A stretch of DNA of 64,000 bases from the NCBI RefSeq assembly GCF_011751865.2, contig NZ_CP061770.1:1736001-1800000 (forward strand), given 5' to 3'. Numbering within the stretch: the first letter of the stretch is position 1; each line of letters begins with the position of its first letter. The position numbers and the translations under genes were made by a program. The stretch is from Salinibacterium sp. ZJ70 (lineage in GTDB: Bacteria; Actinomycetota; Actinomycetes; Actinomycetales; Microbacteriaceae). The notes under the pieces are model-generated. The model did no database searches, had not been told where the DNA came from, and was given only the letters and a program-made list of their open reading frames with translations. Positions 8,899-19,900 of the stretch are shown in pieces.

Positions 8899-11604
8899 TC
8901 AGAGGTCGAGGCGCACGCGCTTCGTGAGTGCGCCGTCCGCGTGCCACGCATCGCCGCCCCCGAGTGGCGGGAGCGGGCCCCGCTGTCGGGTGAGCAGTCG
9001 ATGATCGGACGGCGAGCAGTCGATGAGCAGCAGTCGGCCATCGCGGCGAGCTGCGGCGAGCTCGAGGATCGAGCCGAGCCAGGTCTCGACGTCCGCGAGT
9101 TCGACATCGCCTCCCCCGCCCGGTCGTGACGCCGTGACGCCCGCGCGGGCGAGTCGGTCGGCGAGCTCGCGAGGGTGCGATGCCGCGATCGCCCAGCCGC
9201 CGTCAGCGAGCGATGCCACGGGCAGCTCCCCCGACCATGGTGCGGGTTCCGCACCGGGCGGCAACGCGATCTGCGCCTCCGATCCTCGCCAGAGGACGGA
9301 ACCTGGGCGACGATCAGTCCGGAATCCCGCAAGCTCTCCGCCAGCCAGCAGATGCTCGTCGCGCGACGGAAGCCGCAGGAGCAGGCGGTGCTCGAATACG
9401 CCCTGCAGCCCGTGGAGCACACCCCCGGCCGACCGGGAGCTTGCGGCGAGCGCCACGTGTGTGCGTCGGGCGTCGCGCACGGCACCTCGGATGAGGTCGA
9501 TGAGGTCCGCGCGCTGCTCGGGGTCAGCGGCCGCGAGCGTGCGGTCCAGGTCGTCGACGAGCACGAGCGTGCGGTCGCCCCGCGAGGGTGTCGCGAGCGC
9601 CTGCCACAGAGCGGCCGGGCTCTCGGGCACCCAGCGGATCTCGGTGGGCGGCGGGGTGCGCTCGGCAGCGTGACCGAGCATCCGCAGCGCCGTCGTGCGA
9701 CCAGATCCGGTGCCTCCGATCACAAGCGGCGCGCCGTCATTCCACGGGTCGAGCACGAGCCGCCGCTGCGTCTGCTGCTCCGGCAGGTCGACGAGCCCGA
9801 TCGTGAGGGCTGGTGCCGAGGCATCGCCGGTGATGAACGAGGCGGGCAGCGCTGCCGGAAGCGGGTCGCGCCAGGGGCGCGCCGCGGGGGCGGTGTGCCC
9901 GACCCAGCGCGACCGCACGCGCGTCGCATCCGCAGCATCCGCGAGCGCGAGCTGCACGGTGCGCGGCTGGTCACCTGCGGCGATGAGCGCCCGCCCCCGC
10001 GCCGGTGCTGCGATCTCGGCGGCGGCCCGCGTTCCCACGACGGCGACGCTGTCGGCGGGATCGAGCACGCGCAGACAGATGCGGATCGTGATGTTCGCGA
10101 GCACGCCATCCCGAACGATCCCCGCGGGGCGCTGGGTGCAGAGGATGAGGTGCAGTCCGAGGGACCGCCCTCGAGCCGCGATGTCGGCGAACACCGCGCT
10201 CAGCTCGGGGTCGAGGGCGAGAAGCGCCGCGAACTCGTCGACGACGACGACGAGACGCGGAAGGACTCCGTCCGGCAGCGCGTCGATGTCGCGTGCGCCG
10301 TTCGTCGCGAGAATGTGCTCGCGACGCCGCAGCTCGGCTCGGAGGCTCGCGACGGCGCGCCGAGCCGTCGTGAGGTCGAGGTCGCTCACCACGCCGACGA
10401 CATGCGGGAGCTCATCGAGAGGCGCGAACGCGGAACCCCCCTTGAAGTCGACGAGGAGGAAGACGAGGCTCTCGGGAGGGTGCCTCTCCGCGAGGGCGAG
10501 CACCCAGCTGATGAGCAGCTCGCTCTTTCCGGATCCCGTGGTGCCCGCGACGAGCGCGTGCGGTCCGTCGCGCCGCAGATCCACGACGATGGGACTGTCG
10601 ACGCCCACGCCGAGCGGGGCGGCGAGGCCCGCGACATCATCGGATTCCAGGGGCATGTCGCGGAGCGCCACCGTGTCGGGAATCATCGCCGGGTCCTCCC
10701 ACCCCCTGCGGCGAGCCCGCTCCGCGATCTGCACGGCGCGCAGGTGCGCCTCCGGCGCCGAGACGAGCGCGGGCTGGAAGTCGTCGATCACGTGCGGCAC
10801 ATGGGCGGTCGCCCCTGCGCCGTTCTCGGGGATGCGGATGACCACATCGCGGCCAGCGGGCGCATCGCGCACGTGGCTCACCCGCAGGATGGGCGTTCCC
10901 CCTCGAAGCATCTCCCAACGGTCAGCGATCTCGGTGCGATGCGGGAGCTTCTCGGTCCAGGTCTCGTCGGCTGGCGCCGTCACGTGGTGCTCGCCGGGGT
11001 GATGCGCAGCGGCGGCGCGCAGCAGAAGCGAACGCGCGATGGCGCGGAAGATCGGCACCGGGGCGTCGACGAGCACCTCGGCGCCGTCGACGATCACGGG
11101 TGCGGCCGGGATCGTCGCGGTCCGGCTGCGGAGGTGGGAGATCGCACTCTCGAGCGCCCCCTCCGCTGCGCTCCCGCCCGTGAGAACCACGCCCGAGGGC
11201 ACCGCTCCGCGTCCGAGGCTCCACAGACCCTCCGGCGCCGACGCATCCGAGGTGCAGAGCGCCTCGAGCTCGGGGAGGCGTGCCGAAGCGAGCTGCCGCC
11301 ATCGCTCCGCACGCGCGTCGAGCTCGTCGCCGATCTCGGCCACACGGTGCAACGCGGTCTCCTGTTCGACCTGCCGAGCCCGCCGCGCGCTGCGCCGCGT
11401 CTCGATGCTCGACACGATGACGAGAGCGGGCCCCAGGAACGCGAACATGAGCACGAGCGGCGAGGCCGTCATGATCCACAGCACCACCGCGATCACGACG
11501 GGTGCGACGGCCTGGATGTAGGGGAACGGGGCGCGTGGAGAAGCGACCGGCGGCCCCGGCAGCGCGATCCTCTCGGTCTCGGGCAGCATCGGCCCAGCAC
11601 ACAC
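8899..11604 (-). CDS. FtsK/SpoIIIE (EccC-like) membrane ATPase with two P-loop domains
   Basis: A motor of the FtsK/EccC class, which move DNA or, in type VII secretion, proteins. It is 901 residues from a GTG start; an ATG five codons later is an alternative. Two membrane segments at about 33-66 are followed by a coiled stretch. The first ATPase domain has Walker A GTTGSGKS (354-361) and Walker B VVVVDE (452-457). The second has GGTGSGRTT (630-638), where the Walker lysine is Arg, and a VDDLD Walker B near 680. The two-membrane-segment, multi-ATPase layout is like EccC rather than chromosomal FtsK, and there is no FtsK gamma domain. No WXG100/Esx gene is nearby. It is the last gene of the FHA-kinase-FN3 operon, 70 bases after the zinc-ribbon FHA gene. 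Confidence 0.85.
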   Translation of the reverse strand: MCAGPMLPETERIALPGPPVASPRAPFPYIQAVAPVVIAVVLWIMTASPLVLMFAFLGPALVIVSSIETRRSARRARQVEQETALHRVAEIGDELDARAERWRQLASARLPELEALCTSDASAPEGLWSLGRGAVPSGVVLTGGSAAEGALESAISHLRSRTATIPAAPVIVDGAEVLVDAPVPIFRAIARSLLLRAAAAHHPGEHHVTAPADETWTEKLPHRTEIADRWEMLRGGTPILRVSHVRDAPAGRDVVIRIPENGAGATAHVPHVIDDFQPALVSAPEAHLRAVQIAERARRRGWEDPAMIPDTVALRDMPLESDDVAGLAAPLGVGVDSPIVVDLRRDGPHALVAGTTGSGKSELLISWVLALAERHPPESLVFLLVDFKGGSAFAPLDELPHVVGVVSDLDLTTARRAVASLRAELRRREHILATNGARDIDALPDGVLPRLVVVVDEFAALLALDPELSAVFADIAARGRSLGLHLILCTQRPAGIVRDGVLANITIRICLRVLDPADSVAVVGTRAAAEIAAPARGRALIAAGDQPRTVQLALADAADATRVRSRWVGHTAPAARPWRDPLPAALPASFITGDASAPALTIGLVDLPEQQTQRRLVLDPWNDGAPLVIGGTGSGRTTALRMLGHAAERTPPPTEIRWVPESPAALWQALATPSRGDRTLVLVDDLDRTLAAADPEQRADLIDLIRGAVRDARRTHVALAASSRSAGGVLHGLQGVFEHRLLLRLPSRDEHLLAGGELAGFRTDRRPGSVLWRGSEAQIALPPGAEPAPWSGELPVASLADGGWAIAASHPRELADRLARAGVTASRPGGGGDVELADVETWLGSILELAAARRDGRLLLIDCSPSDHRLLTRQRGPLPPLGGGDAWHADGALTKRVRLDL

Positions 11605-11674
11605 CGGCAGCCGCGTCTGCGGCGCGGACGCGGACGCTCTGGTGGAGAGCGCTGTCGTGTCGCTCGTGGGGAGG

Positions 11675-12265
11675 TCAGCTCACGATGAAGAACTGGTCGC
11701 CCATCTCGACGCGCGTTCCGCGTTCGACGAAGCAGCGACGCCCGGGAACGCACCTCGCGGGTTCAGCGCCGGGGCGCCGCACGAGTGTCCCGTTGGTGGA
11801 GTATCGGTCGCTCACCCAGAAGGAACCGGATTCCTGACCGAACTCCACGTGCGTCTTCGACATCGAGCGGCCGACGTCGAAGATCGGGATCAGGTGGTCG
11901 ACATACTCACCGGGTTCGGGCGATGGGCCGCGGCCGATGAGCCCCGACCCTGCCACGACGATGCTCTCCCCCGTGCTGAACTGCAGCGTGAAGCGCTCGC
12001 CCGAGACCTGCGGGAGCGGCGGCGGCGCATCGAGCGACTGGTAGGTATCCCATTCGTCCTCGGTCGGCACGACCGCCGTGTCGCGCGGCCACGGCACCGG
12101 AGGAGTGCTCGGCGGACTCCCCGCGCGCGGTGCGCGAGGGGCCTCCGACTGCTTCAGCGGGCCCGCGGCCATCTGCGGGTCGTCGGGGTGTGTGGAGCGT
12201 CCGCATTCACCGCACAGCAGGGCACTGTCGGGAAGGTCGCTTCCGCAGAAGCGACACGTGGTCAT
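11675..12265 (-). CDS. zinc-ribbon and FHA domain protein
   Basis: A phosphothreonine reader. It is 196 residues. The N-terminal zinc ribbon has C4-x2-C7 and C18-x2-C21. A Pro-rich linker (about 40-65) contains acidic TEDEWDTYQ, a plausible kinase target. The FHA domain spans about 92-196 with the phosphopeptide-binding residues G111-R112, S136/H139 and N158 (STNGT). Its ATG overlaps the stop of the transglutaminase-fold gene (ATGA). The arrangement of an acidic Thr-containing tail before an FHA domain recalls GarA/OdhI, which are switched by Ser/Thr kinases. Here the target would be the operon's own kinase (inference). Confidence 0.88.
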   Translation of the reverse strand: MTTCRFCGSDLPDSALLCGECGRSTHPDDPQMAAGPLKQSEAPRAPRAGSPPSTPPVPWPRDTAVVPTEDEWDTYQSLDAPPPLPQVSGERFTLQFSTGESIVVAGSGLIGRGPSPEPGEYVDHLIPIFDVGRSMSKTHVEFGQESGSFWVSDRYSTNGTLVRRPGAEPARCVPGRRCFVERGTRVEMGDQFFIVS

Positions 12266-14583
12266 CGGCCGGCTCCGGAACGTCTCAGCACGTTGCGCGC
12301 CTTGCCCCCGCCGAGGGATCGCAGAGAGACCCGCGCACGCAGTCGCGCCCGGCGCGAGCGTCCGGAATCGAGCGCGCTCCGCAGCTCGGTGACGGTGTTC
12401 CAGACGCGTTCGGCGTCAGCGTCTGCGGGCTGACCGGGGGCGAAGACCGCGCGATCCACCACCGCCGCGAGCACACGAGACGGGAGCGTCCCGACGACGG
12501 CGGCCACCTCGGACCGGGTCGCCGCGGGTGAGACGGGGAGCCCGTGGTCGACCACGAGGTCGGCGAATTCGTCCCACCCGCCGCGAATCCGCCCGAGCGC
12601 GGACGGTGCGGTGCGTCGCAGGTGCCGGCGCCGGGCCTTCGCCGCGAGGACGAGCAGGAAGGGCGACAGCAGCACGAGCAGGGCAAGCGCTCCGATGCCG
12701 ATGACGCGCAGCACCTGCAGCAGCGCTGCGAGCCCGAGGTCGGGAGCCACCGGCTCCTCGGCCGTCGTGTCGGCCTCGGTCTGATCCTCGCGCGGGTCGG
12801 GTCGGTCGGCGGGCGGGGGCACGATCGACTCCGGCCGCGAGACAGTCGTCGGATCCTGCGGCTCCTCGTCCGGGATCGGCCGCGGCGGGGGCACCGGATC
12901 GATCGCCACCCAGCCATGCTCGGCCGTCTCGACCTCGATCCACGCGGTGACGTCAGAGCCCCGCACGATCGTCGCGCCGTCCGCGCCCGCGGATTCGGGG
13001 GCGAACCCCATGACGACGCGCACCGGGAACCCGATGCGGTGCGCGACGAGCGCGGCCGCGACCGCATACTGTTCGGCGTCGCCGATCATGAGCGGCGCGT
13101 CGACGAGCTCAGCGAGACGGTCGAGCGAATGCCCCGACCTGCTCGCGGGCTCGTCGGGCGAGAGGCCGTGACTGATGTACCCGCTCGCGCGCAGCCAGTC
13201 CACCGCAGCGACGAGGCGCGCGCCGGGGCTCCCCGCTCCGGCTGTGGCCTCATCGACAGCGGCGACGAGGTCGTCGGGTGGATCCGCGATGCGCGGAGTG
13301 TCCGCGCTGCCCGGGGTGGCGCGGACGAGCGCCTGGATGCTGGGCTGGTCGGGAAGCACGGTCGTGAGCCGGTAGCTGTCGCCCGCACGGAGCCCAGCCA
13401 TGTCGGCGGCGGTGCCGCTGGTGAGGTTGACGGCGAGGCCGTCATCGAGCGCGACCGCACGAGGGCCCGTGAAGGTGACGCTCACGAGGTCGCCCACGGT
13501 CGGCACCCACACGCCGGTGTACGCGTCCACCGCGATGTCGAGCTCGACGCGCTGCCCGGAGAGCTCCGGCCTCGGCACGGCCGACGGGAGCCGCACGAAC
13601 GTCCCCGAGGCGGAGTCGACGGTCGCGCTGCCGACGGCGTAGACGACGCCGTCGAAGCTGTCCAGCGTCGCGATGCGCATGCGCGCGCCGCTCGGGAGTC
13701 CCTCGACGCGCAGCATGACCTCGTCGACGCGGTCATCACGGAGGTAGCGTCGGAACTCTGCGAGAGGGCTCGCGTAGTCGCGGGGGTCGAACGGCTGCGC
13801 GACGGCGTTGCGCAGCACGTCGCGCTCGCGATGCGGGGGAAGCGCGGCGACAGCAGCGACGGCTCCCGTCGCCGTGACGGCGAGGATCGCGACCGCCGCG
13901 ACGAGGGTACGCGCCTCGACGCCGAAGCGCAGGGGGCCGGATGCGGCGTCGCGCGCGAACCGCCTGGTCACCTCACGCCGCCTCCGCCACCGTCGCCAGC
14001 TGCCCCACGCCACGCACACGATGAGCATCGCGACGCCGACGACGGGCGGCAGCGGCGCATCCGAGGGCCCGAAGGCGATGCCCACGACGAACACGACGGC
14101 AGGGATGACCGCGGCGAACTCCCCCAACCGCGCACGGAACGCGATGGTTCCCGCGACCACCGTTCCCCCGAGCAGCAGCACGAGCGCAGGAACGAGGAGC
14201 GCCTGGTAGTCGCCCACGGGCAGCGTGATGGTGAGCAGCTGCTTCCAGCCGAGCGCGACCCCCGCGAACAGATCGGCGAGTCCGTCGGGAGAGGGCAGCA
14301 CTCCCCCGACTGCTTTGTCCGGCACCGCGAGCGGCACGCCCACGAGCGCGAACACCGCCGTCGTCACGATGATCGAGACCCAGCCCGGCCAGCGCATCCG
14401 CGCCGAGAGCGCCGCGATGAGCGTGCCGAGGACGATCGCCACGGCCGCGAGCACCAGGAACTGAGGCGAGCGGTAGATGGGCCACAGCGCCATCGACGCG
14501 ATGCCCATCGTCAGCCACAGCTGGAAGACGTCCGCGAGGCTCCCGCCCCGCGCCGCGCCGCGCGTCTCGTCGGGGCCGCTCAT
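12262..14583 (-). CDS. TgpA-like transglutaminase-fold membrane protein, catalytic Cys and His missing
   Basis: A 773-residue membrane protein. There are six or seven N-terminal membrane segments (within about 15-250), an outside region, a transglutaminase-core domain at about 450-565, one more membrane segment at about 620-648, and a cytoplasmic C-terminal domain. In active members the core reads GxCxxYA, then HAW, then DP. Here it reads GDAEQYA with Ala at 503, DVTAW with Thr at 546, and AIDP with Asp 562 kept. The catalytic Cys and His are thus absent, so peptide crosslinking or hydrolysis by this triad is not expected. The start at 14583 overlaps the DUF58 stop (ATGA). The MoxR-DUF58-TgpA trio is common in bacteria; here it sits in a kinase/FN3 operon. 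Confidence 0.87.
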   Translation of the reverse strand: MSGPDETRGAARGGSLADVFQLWLTMGIASMALWPIYRSPQFLVLAAVAIVLGTLIAALSARMRWPGWVSIIVTTAVFALVGVPLAVPDKAVGGVLPSPDGLADLFAGVALGWKQLLTITLPVGDYQALLVPALVLLLGGTVVAGTIAFRARLGEFAAVIPAVVFVVGIAFGPSDAPLPPVVGVAMLIVCVAWGSWRRWRRRREVTRRFARDAASGPLRFGVEARTLVAAVAILAVTATGAVAAVAALPPHRERDVLRNAVAQPFDPRDYASPLAEFRRYLRDDRVDEVMLRVEGLPSGARMRIATLDSFDGVVYAVGSATVDSASGTFVRLPSAVPRPELSGQRVELDIAVDAYTGVWVPTVGDLVSVTFTGPRAVALDDGLAVNLTSGTAADMAGLRAGDSYRLTTVLPDQPSIQALVRATPGSADTPRIADPPDDLVAAVDEATAGAGSPGARLVAAVDWLRASGYISHGLSPDEPASRSGHSLDRLAELVDAPLMIGDAEQYAVAAALVAHRIGFPVRVVMGFAPESAGADGATIVRGSDVTAWIEVETAEHGWVAIDPVPPPRPIPDEEPQDPTTVSRPESIVPPPADRPDPREDQTEADTTAEEPVAPDLGLAALLQVLRVIGIGALALLVLLSPFLLVLAAKARRRHLRRTAPSALGRIRGGWDEFADLVVDHGLPVSPAATRSEVAAVVGTLPSRVLAAVVDRAVFAPGQPADADAERVWNTVTELRSALDSGRSRRARLRARVSLRSLGGGKARNVLRRSGAGR

Positions 14584-15949
14584 GCGATCGCCGCCGATCG
14601 GGCCAGGGCCGAACGCAGTTCGTCCAGGTATCCGATGGTGAGCACCCGCAGGCCGCCGACCCGACGCATCCCCGGTTCGGCTTCGAGATCGCACACGACC
14701 GCGACGACCTCCACGTCGACGGGGAATCGCGCCGCACATGCCTGCAGGTCCTGCGATCTGGTGCCGGATCCGCCGATGAGGAAGACGACCGAGAGCCCGG
14801 GAATCTCATCGGCGACGAGTCGCGCGACGTCACGAAGCGGGAGTGCGGTGGGCGTGGCATCGACGACGGCGAGCTCATCGAGCAGGCGCTCCGGCAGGTG
14901 CACGGCCAGACGCCGCACGGCGAGCACACGCCGCTTCGCGAACTCGGGGGTGATCGCCGAGACGACGACGGAGACGGTTCGCCCGTCGCGCACGGCGCGC
15001 ACCCCGAGCGAACCGGCGACGCTCACGGCGAGCTCGAACTCCTCTTCGCTCGCGAAGTCGGCGGTGGAGAGGCTGAGACCCACGACCAGGTGACTGCGTC
15101 GGGTCTGCTCGAACTGCCGCACCATGTAGGTGCCCGTCTTGGCGGTCGACTTCCAGTGGATGTGGCGCCTGTCGTCGCCGGACTGGTATTCGCGCAGGGC
15201 GTGGAAGGCGACGTCGCTGGATGTGAGGTCGCGTGTGGGCGAGCCCTCGAGGTCGCGGATGAGGCCCGTGCTCGTGGACGGGACGCTCACCGTGTGGGGG
15301 TGCACGACGAGCTCCATGCGCTCGGTCCACTCCAGCTCTCGGCGTACCAGGCCGAGAGGGTCGGCGCGAACGGTGCGCACCGGCCCGACCGAGACGATGC
15401 CGCGACGGCGCGTAGGGATGTCGAAATCGATCGTCGTCGTCGTGGACCGCTTCACGCCCGGGACGATGAGCTCGACGACCTCCTCGCCGACGGGGATCTC
15501 GAGCACCCCGGCGAGGGCGCGCCTGGTGCTCGCGTTGTGCACCTCGATCGTCCCGTGCGCCGGTTCCCCGACGACCGCGCGTCGACGGGCGAGGTCGAGG
15601 TGCATCTCGAACGGCGCGCGCCCCGCAAGCACGAGCACCGCGACGATCGCGAGGGCGACGCATGCCCACCCGGCAGCGACCAGCTCGACCCAGCCCAGCA
15701 GGTATCCCGCGGTGAGACCGACCGGGATGAGGACGAGCACCGACCAGCCGAGCGGAGTGATCACCGAGCTCAGCCGGTCGCCCGCGATCCTCGCTCCACG
15801 CGCGATCGCCTTCGCGATCCGCACCACTCCCACGACCGCGTCGGCGAGCACCCCGGTTCGCGCGCCGACGAGCCGGGCTCGCGTATTCGCGAGCCCGGCT
15901 GTGTCGGCGGGGGCGGTCGTCTCACGCCCTCCGCGGGCGGCGCGACTCG

Positions 15950-15953
<4 letters not shown>
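14580..15953 (-). CDS. DUF58 domain protein
   Basis: A 457-residue protein with two membrane segments at about 68-88 and 91-111, then a soluble region. The DUF58 signature is clear at 251-282: REYQSGDD, IHWKSTAK and VRQFE. DUF58 proteins are the usual partners of MoxR AAA+ ATPases and have a von Willebrand A-like part. Their biochemical role is poorly known and is thought to be assembly or metal-cofactor chaperoning at the membrane. GTG start in the GTGA overlap with moxR, and ATGA overlap with the next gene, so the three are translated as a unit. Confidence 0.88.
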
Positions 15954-16921
<968 letters not shown>

Positions 16922-16959
16922 GGGGTGTCCTCTCGGGATGGGGGCGGGGGCACTCGGTC

Positions 16960-19900
16960 CTAGTGCGGAGCGTCGGACCACGCATAGCTGCGCGTGTAGA
17001 CGACTCCGCCGGATGTCACCGATACCACCAGGTCAGGGTAGGAACCGGTTCCCCCCACGCCGGTGACCTCGCAGACACCGGCCGTTCCGGGGTCATCGGC
17101 CGGGCCGCATGTGTAGCTCACGCTGTCGTACCCGGTTCCGCCTGCGCCGACGCCCGGACCGGAGGTCCAGGTCCAGTAGCCCGCTCCGGGAGTGTCGGGC
17201 GCCGCCGGCGCGCTCGTCTCGACAGCGAGCAGTCCGGTGACCTCGATGCGGATCGCGCGGCCGATCGTGACAGGAGCCGACCACTCGGGGCTGCAGAGCT
17301 GCACGTCGGCGCTGTAGGTGCGGCAGGCTTTCACCTCGACGGCGATGAGGTTGCCGTAGTGGCTCGTGTCGGAGGTCAGGAACGAGCCAACAGGCACAGG
17401 GCCGCGCGCCGTCTGGTCGGTGCTGCCGCCCGAGAGTCGGTACATGAAGCTGTCGACGTCCGACGATCCGAACGGGATCGTGAGACCGAGGAGCTGCATG
17501 TCCCATCGGCCATCGCCGCGGTCGATGAGACTGCTGATGTCGCCCGGCTGGACGACGACGTTGCCCGGCGCGACACGCGGCGTTGCGGTGACGTTCGCTG
17601 AGGCCGTGCACCCCTGGCCGTTCACGGCGTAGACCGTGAACGTGTAGCTCGTGTTGGGGGTGAGGCCGGTGATCTGCGCGGACGTCGCAGTGCCGACGTT
17701 CTGCACATTCGGCCCAGTGGGCGGGTTCAGCACGGGGGCGCCCTGCTCGACGCCCGTGACCGTGCACGCGGGCGGCGCGCCGCTGTGCCGAGCGACGTAG
17801 TACGCGGTGATCGCGCGTCCGTTGCCGTCGAACGCGCCGAGCCAATCGACCGTGGCACTCGTGCCGTCCGTCAACGAGGCGGCCGCAGAAGGCGACGCGA
17901 GGACGAGGGGCGCGCCAGCGGGCACACCCGTGCCGCCTGCGTCGTTCCATGAGGCGAGCGAGTTGGGGGCGCGGTTGCGGGCGCTCACCGAATACGGGAG
18001 CGCGGCGCCGTTGGCGAAGCCCGGGTTCGTGATGATCCGCGCGTAGCTCGTGCCTGGCGCATCGGCCGCGTCGACGCCGACCGTCACCGAGATCCCGCCG
18101 ACACTCACGACGTAGCTCTCGATCGAGCTGCCGCCTCCGGTGGCGGGCTTCTGCCAGCTGACCCGCAGACCACGATCGACGGCTGTCGCGTTCACCGCCG
18201 CAGGAGCGGGCGGGATGATGTCGGACCAGATCGCCTCGCCCAGATTCGCCGGGGCCGAGGTTCCGATGGCGTTGACGGCGCTGACCGACAGCCGCATCGC
18301 GTGCGATGGTCCGTTCCCGGGGGTCGAGATGAGGCACCCGACGGTGACCGTGCACGACGTCGTGGAGACGACGCTGCCGCTGCCCGCATCCGCCGCGGTC
18401 ACGCGGTACTCGGTGATGGGCGCGTTGTTGAACGGACCGGGCGCCCACCCGATGCGGAGCGCACGGTCGCCGAACTCGGTGACGCGCAGGTTGGTGACCG
18501 GATCGGGCACGTCCTGCACCGAGATCGTCACAGTGCCCCACACGTAGCGGTCGGGATCTCGCGTCGCGTCGGCCACCTGATACTGCAGGGTCGTGTCGAT
18601 GGGCTCCGCGGTCTCGGCGACCGTGATCGACAGTCGGGAGCGATCGGCGCTCGGCGTGACCGTGACCCCCGCGGGCAGCGCGGCATCGGAGAGCCCGCGG
18701 ATGTCGACCACGGTGAGAGGCGTGCCCGGGAACGGGTTGGTGGCCGCGTCATTCGCGAGGACATCGACGACCGTGGTCTGACCTCGACGGGTGATCGTCT
18801 GGTCGGCGACGGTCTTGGCGAGCGGGCGCGTCGACGGCACGATGCGCAGCTGGAGGCGCCCGGCCTGTCCGTCGTTGAGCGCGTCGCGCACCGCGAGCGT
18901 GAGGTTGGTCGTCGCCCCCTTCACCGCGGATGCGTCGGCGGTGAGCAGCAGACGCTGCCCGTTGAGCTGGGCGCTGAACCCGGTGGGGAGCGGGCCGGTG
19001 ATCGTGTAGGCGAGCTCGTCGATGTCGTCGTCGTGCGGGTACTTGGTGAGCTTCACGAGGTCGAGTTCGCGCACCTGCCCCGGCTCGAATTCGAGCACCC
19101 CGCCGGTGAACACGGGCGGCTGGTTGTCGCGCGGGCGCACCTCGATCGGCAGCGAGAGCGTCGCGACGTTGCCGCCGAGACCGTTCTCAGTCGACCCGTC
19201 GGTGACCTCGAACGTGATCGACGCGGGGCCCCAGTACCGTTCAGCCGACGTGAACTGCAGCGTGTCGTCGTCGATGACGAGCGACGCGCCGTTGGAGTGG
19301 GTCGCCCGCACGGTGCTCGAGTCGGTGAGCCGCACGCGCGATCCGCCGATCGTGACGACGTACTGCGACAGCTCGATCCGCAGGGTGGATTCGCTGTTGA
19401 CGATGAGCGGCGGGGCCTTGGTGTTGATCTGCGGCAGGGCGTCGTCATAGCCCGGCACCCGGATGAACGCGTAGGACCGGATCTGCGGAGCATCGGGGTG
19501 CACGACGGCGAACGGGATGACCTGGCTCCGTTCGCCGATGGTCACGCGCACGCGCTTGTTGGGCAGCACCTCCGCGGTCTGCGCGAATCCGGCGACGAGT
19601 TCGACGCCGAGATCGCGCGCCTCTCCGTCGGCGAAGAAGGCCCGATCGAGCACCGAGACATCCACGGTGCTGCGGTCGATGACGTCCGTCACCGTGAGCT
19701 CGGTGTCGGTGATGACGGGCCACGCGAGGGGTGCGTCATCGGAGACGTTCACCCGGATGAACGCCGAGCTCGTCCCGCCCGTCTCGTTCTCGATCGTGTA
19801 GACGACGCTGAAGTCGCCCGCCCCCGGGGGTGTGATGCGCACGACGTCGTCGCCCACGATCTCCGCGACGACGTCCGGGGTGTTCGGTTCGACCTGTCGG

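Noticed and set aside
8899..11604. A full type VII secretion locus
   Set aside because: Only an EccC-like ATPase is present. No WXG100/Esx, EccB, EccD, EccE or mycosin gene was found near it.
9175..11688. An 837-codon plus-strand frame
   Set aside because: Antisense to the FtsK/EccC-like gene with its P-loop motifs; composition is that of a shadow frame.
12544..15093. An 849-codon plus-strand frame
   Set aside because: Antisense to the transglutaminase-fold and DUF58 genes; very rich in Arg, Asp and His with no domain.
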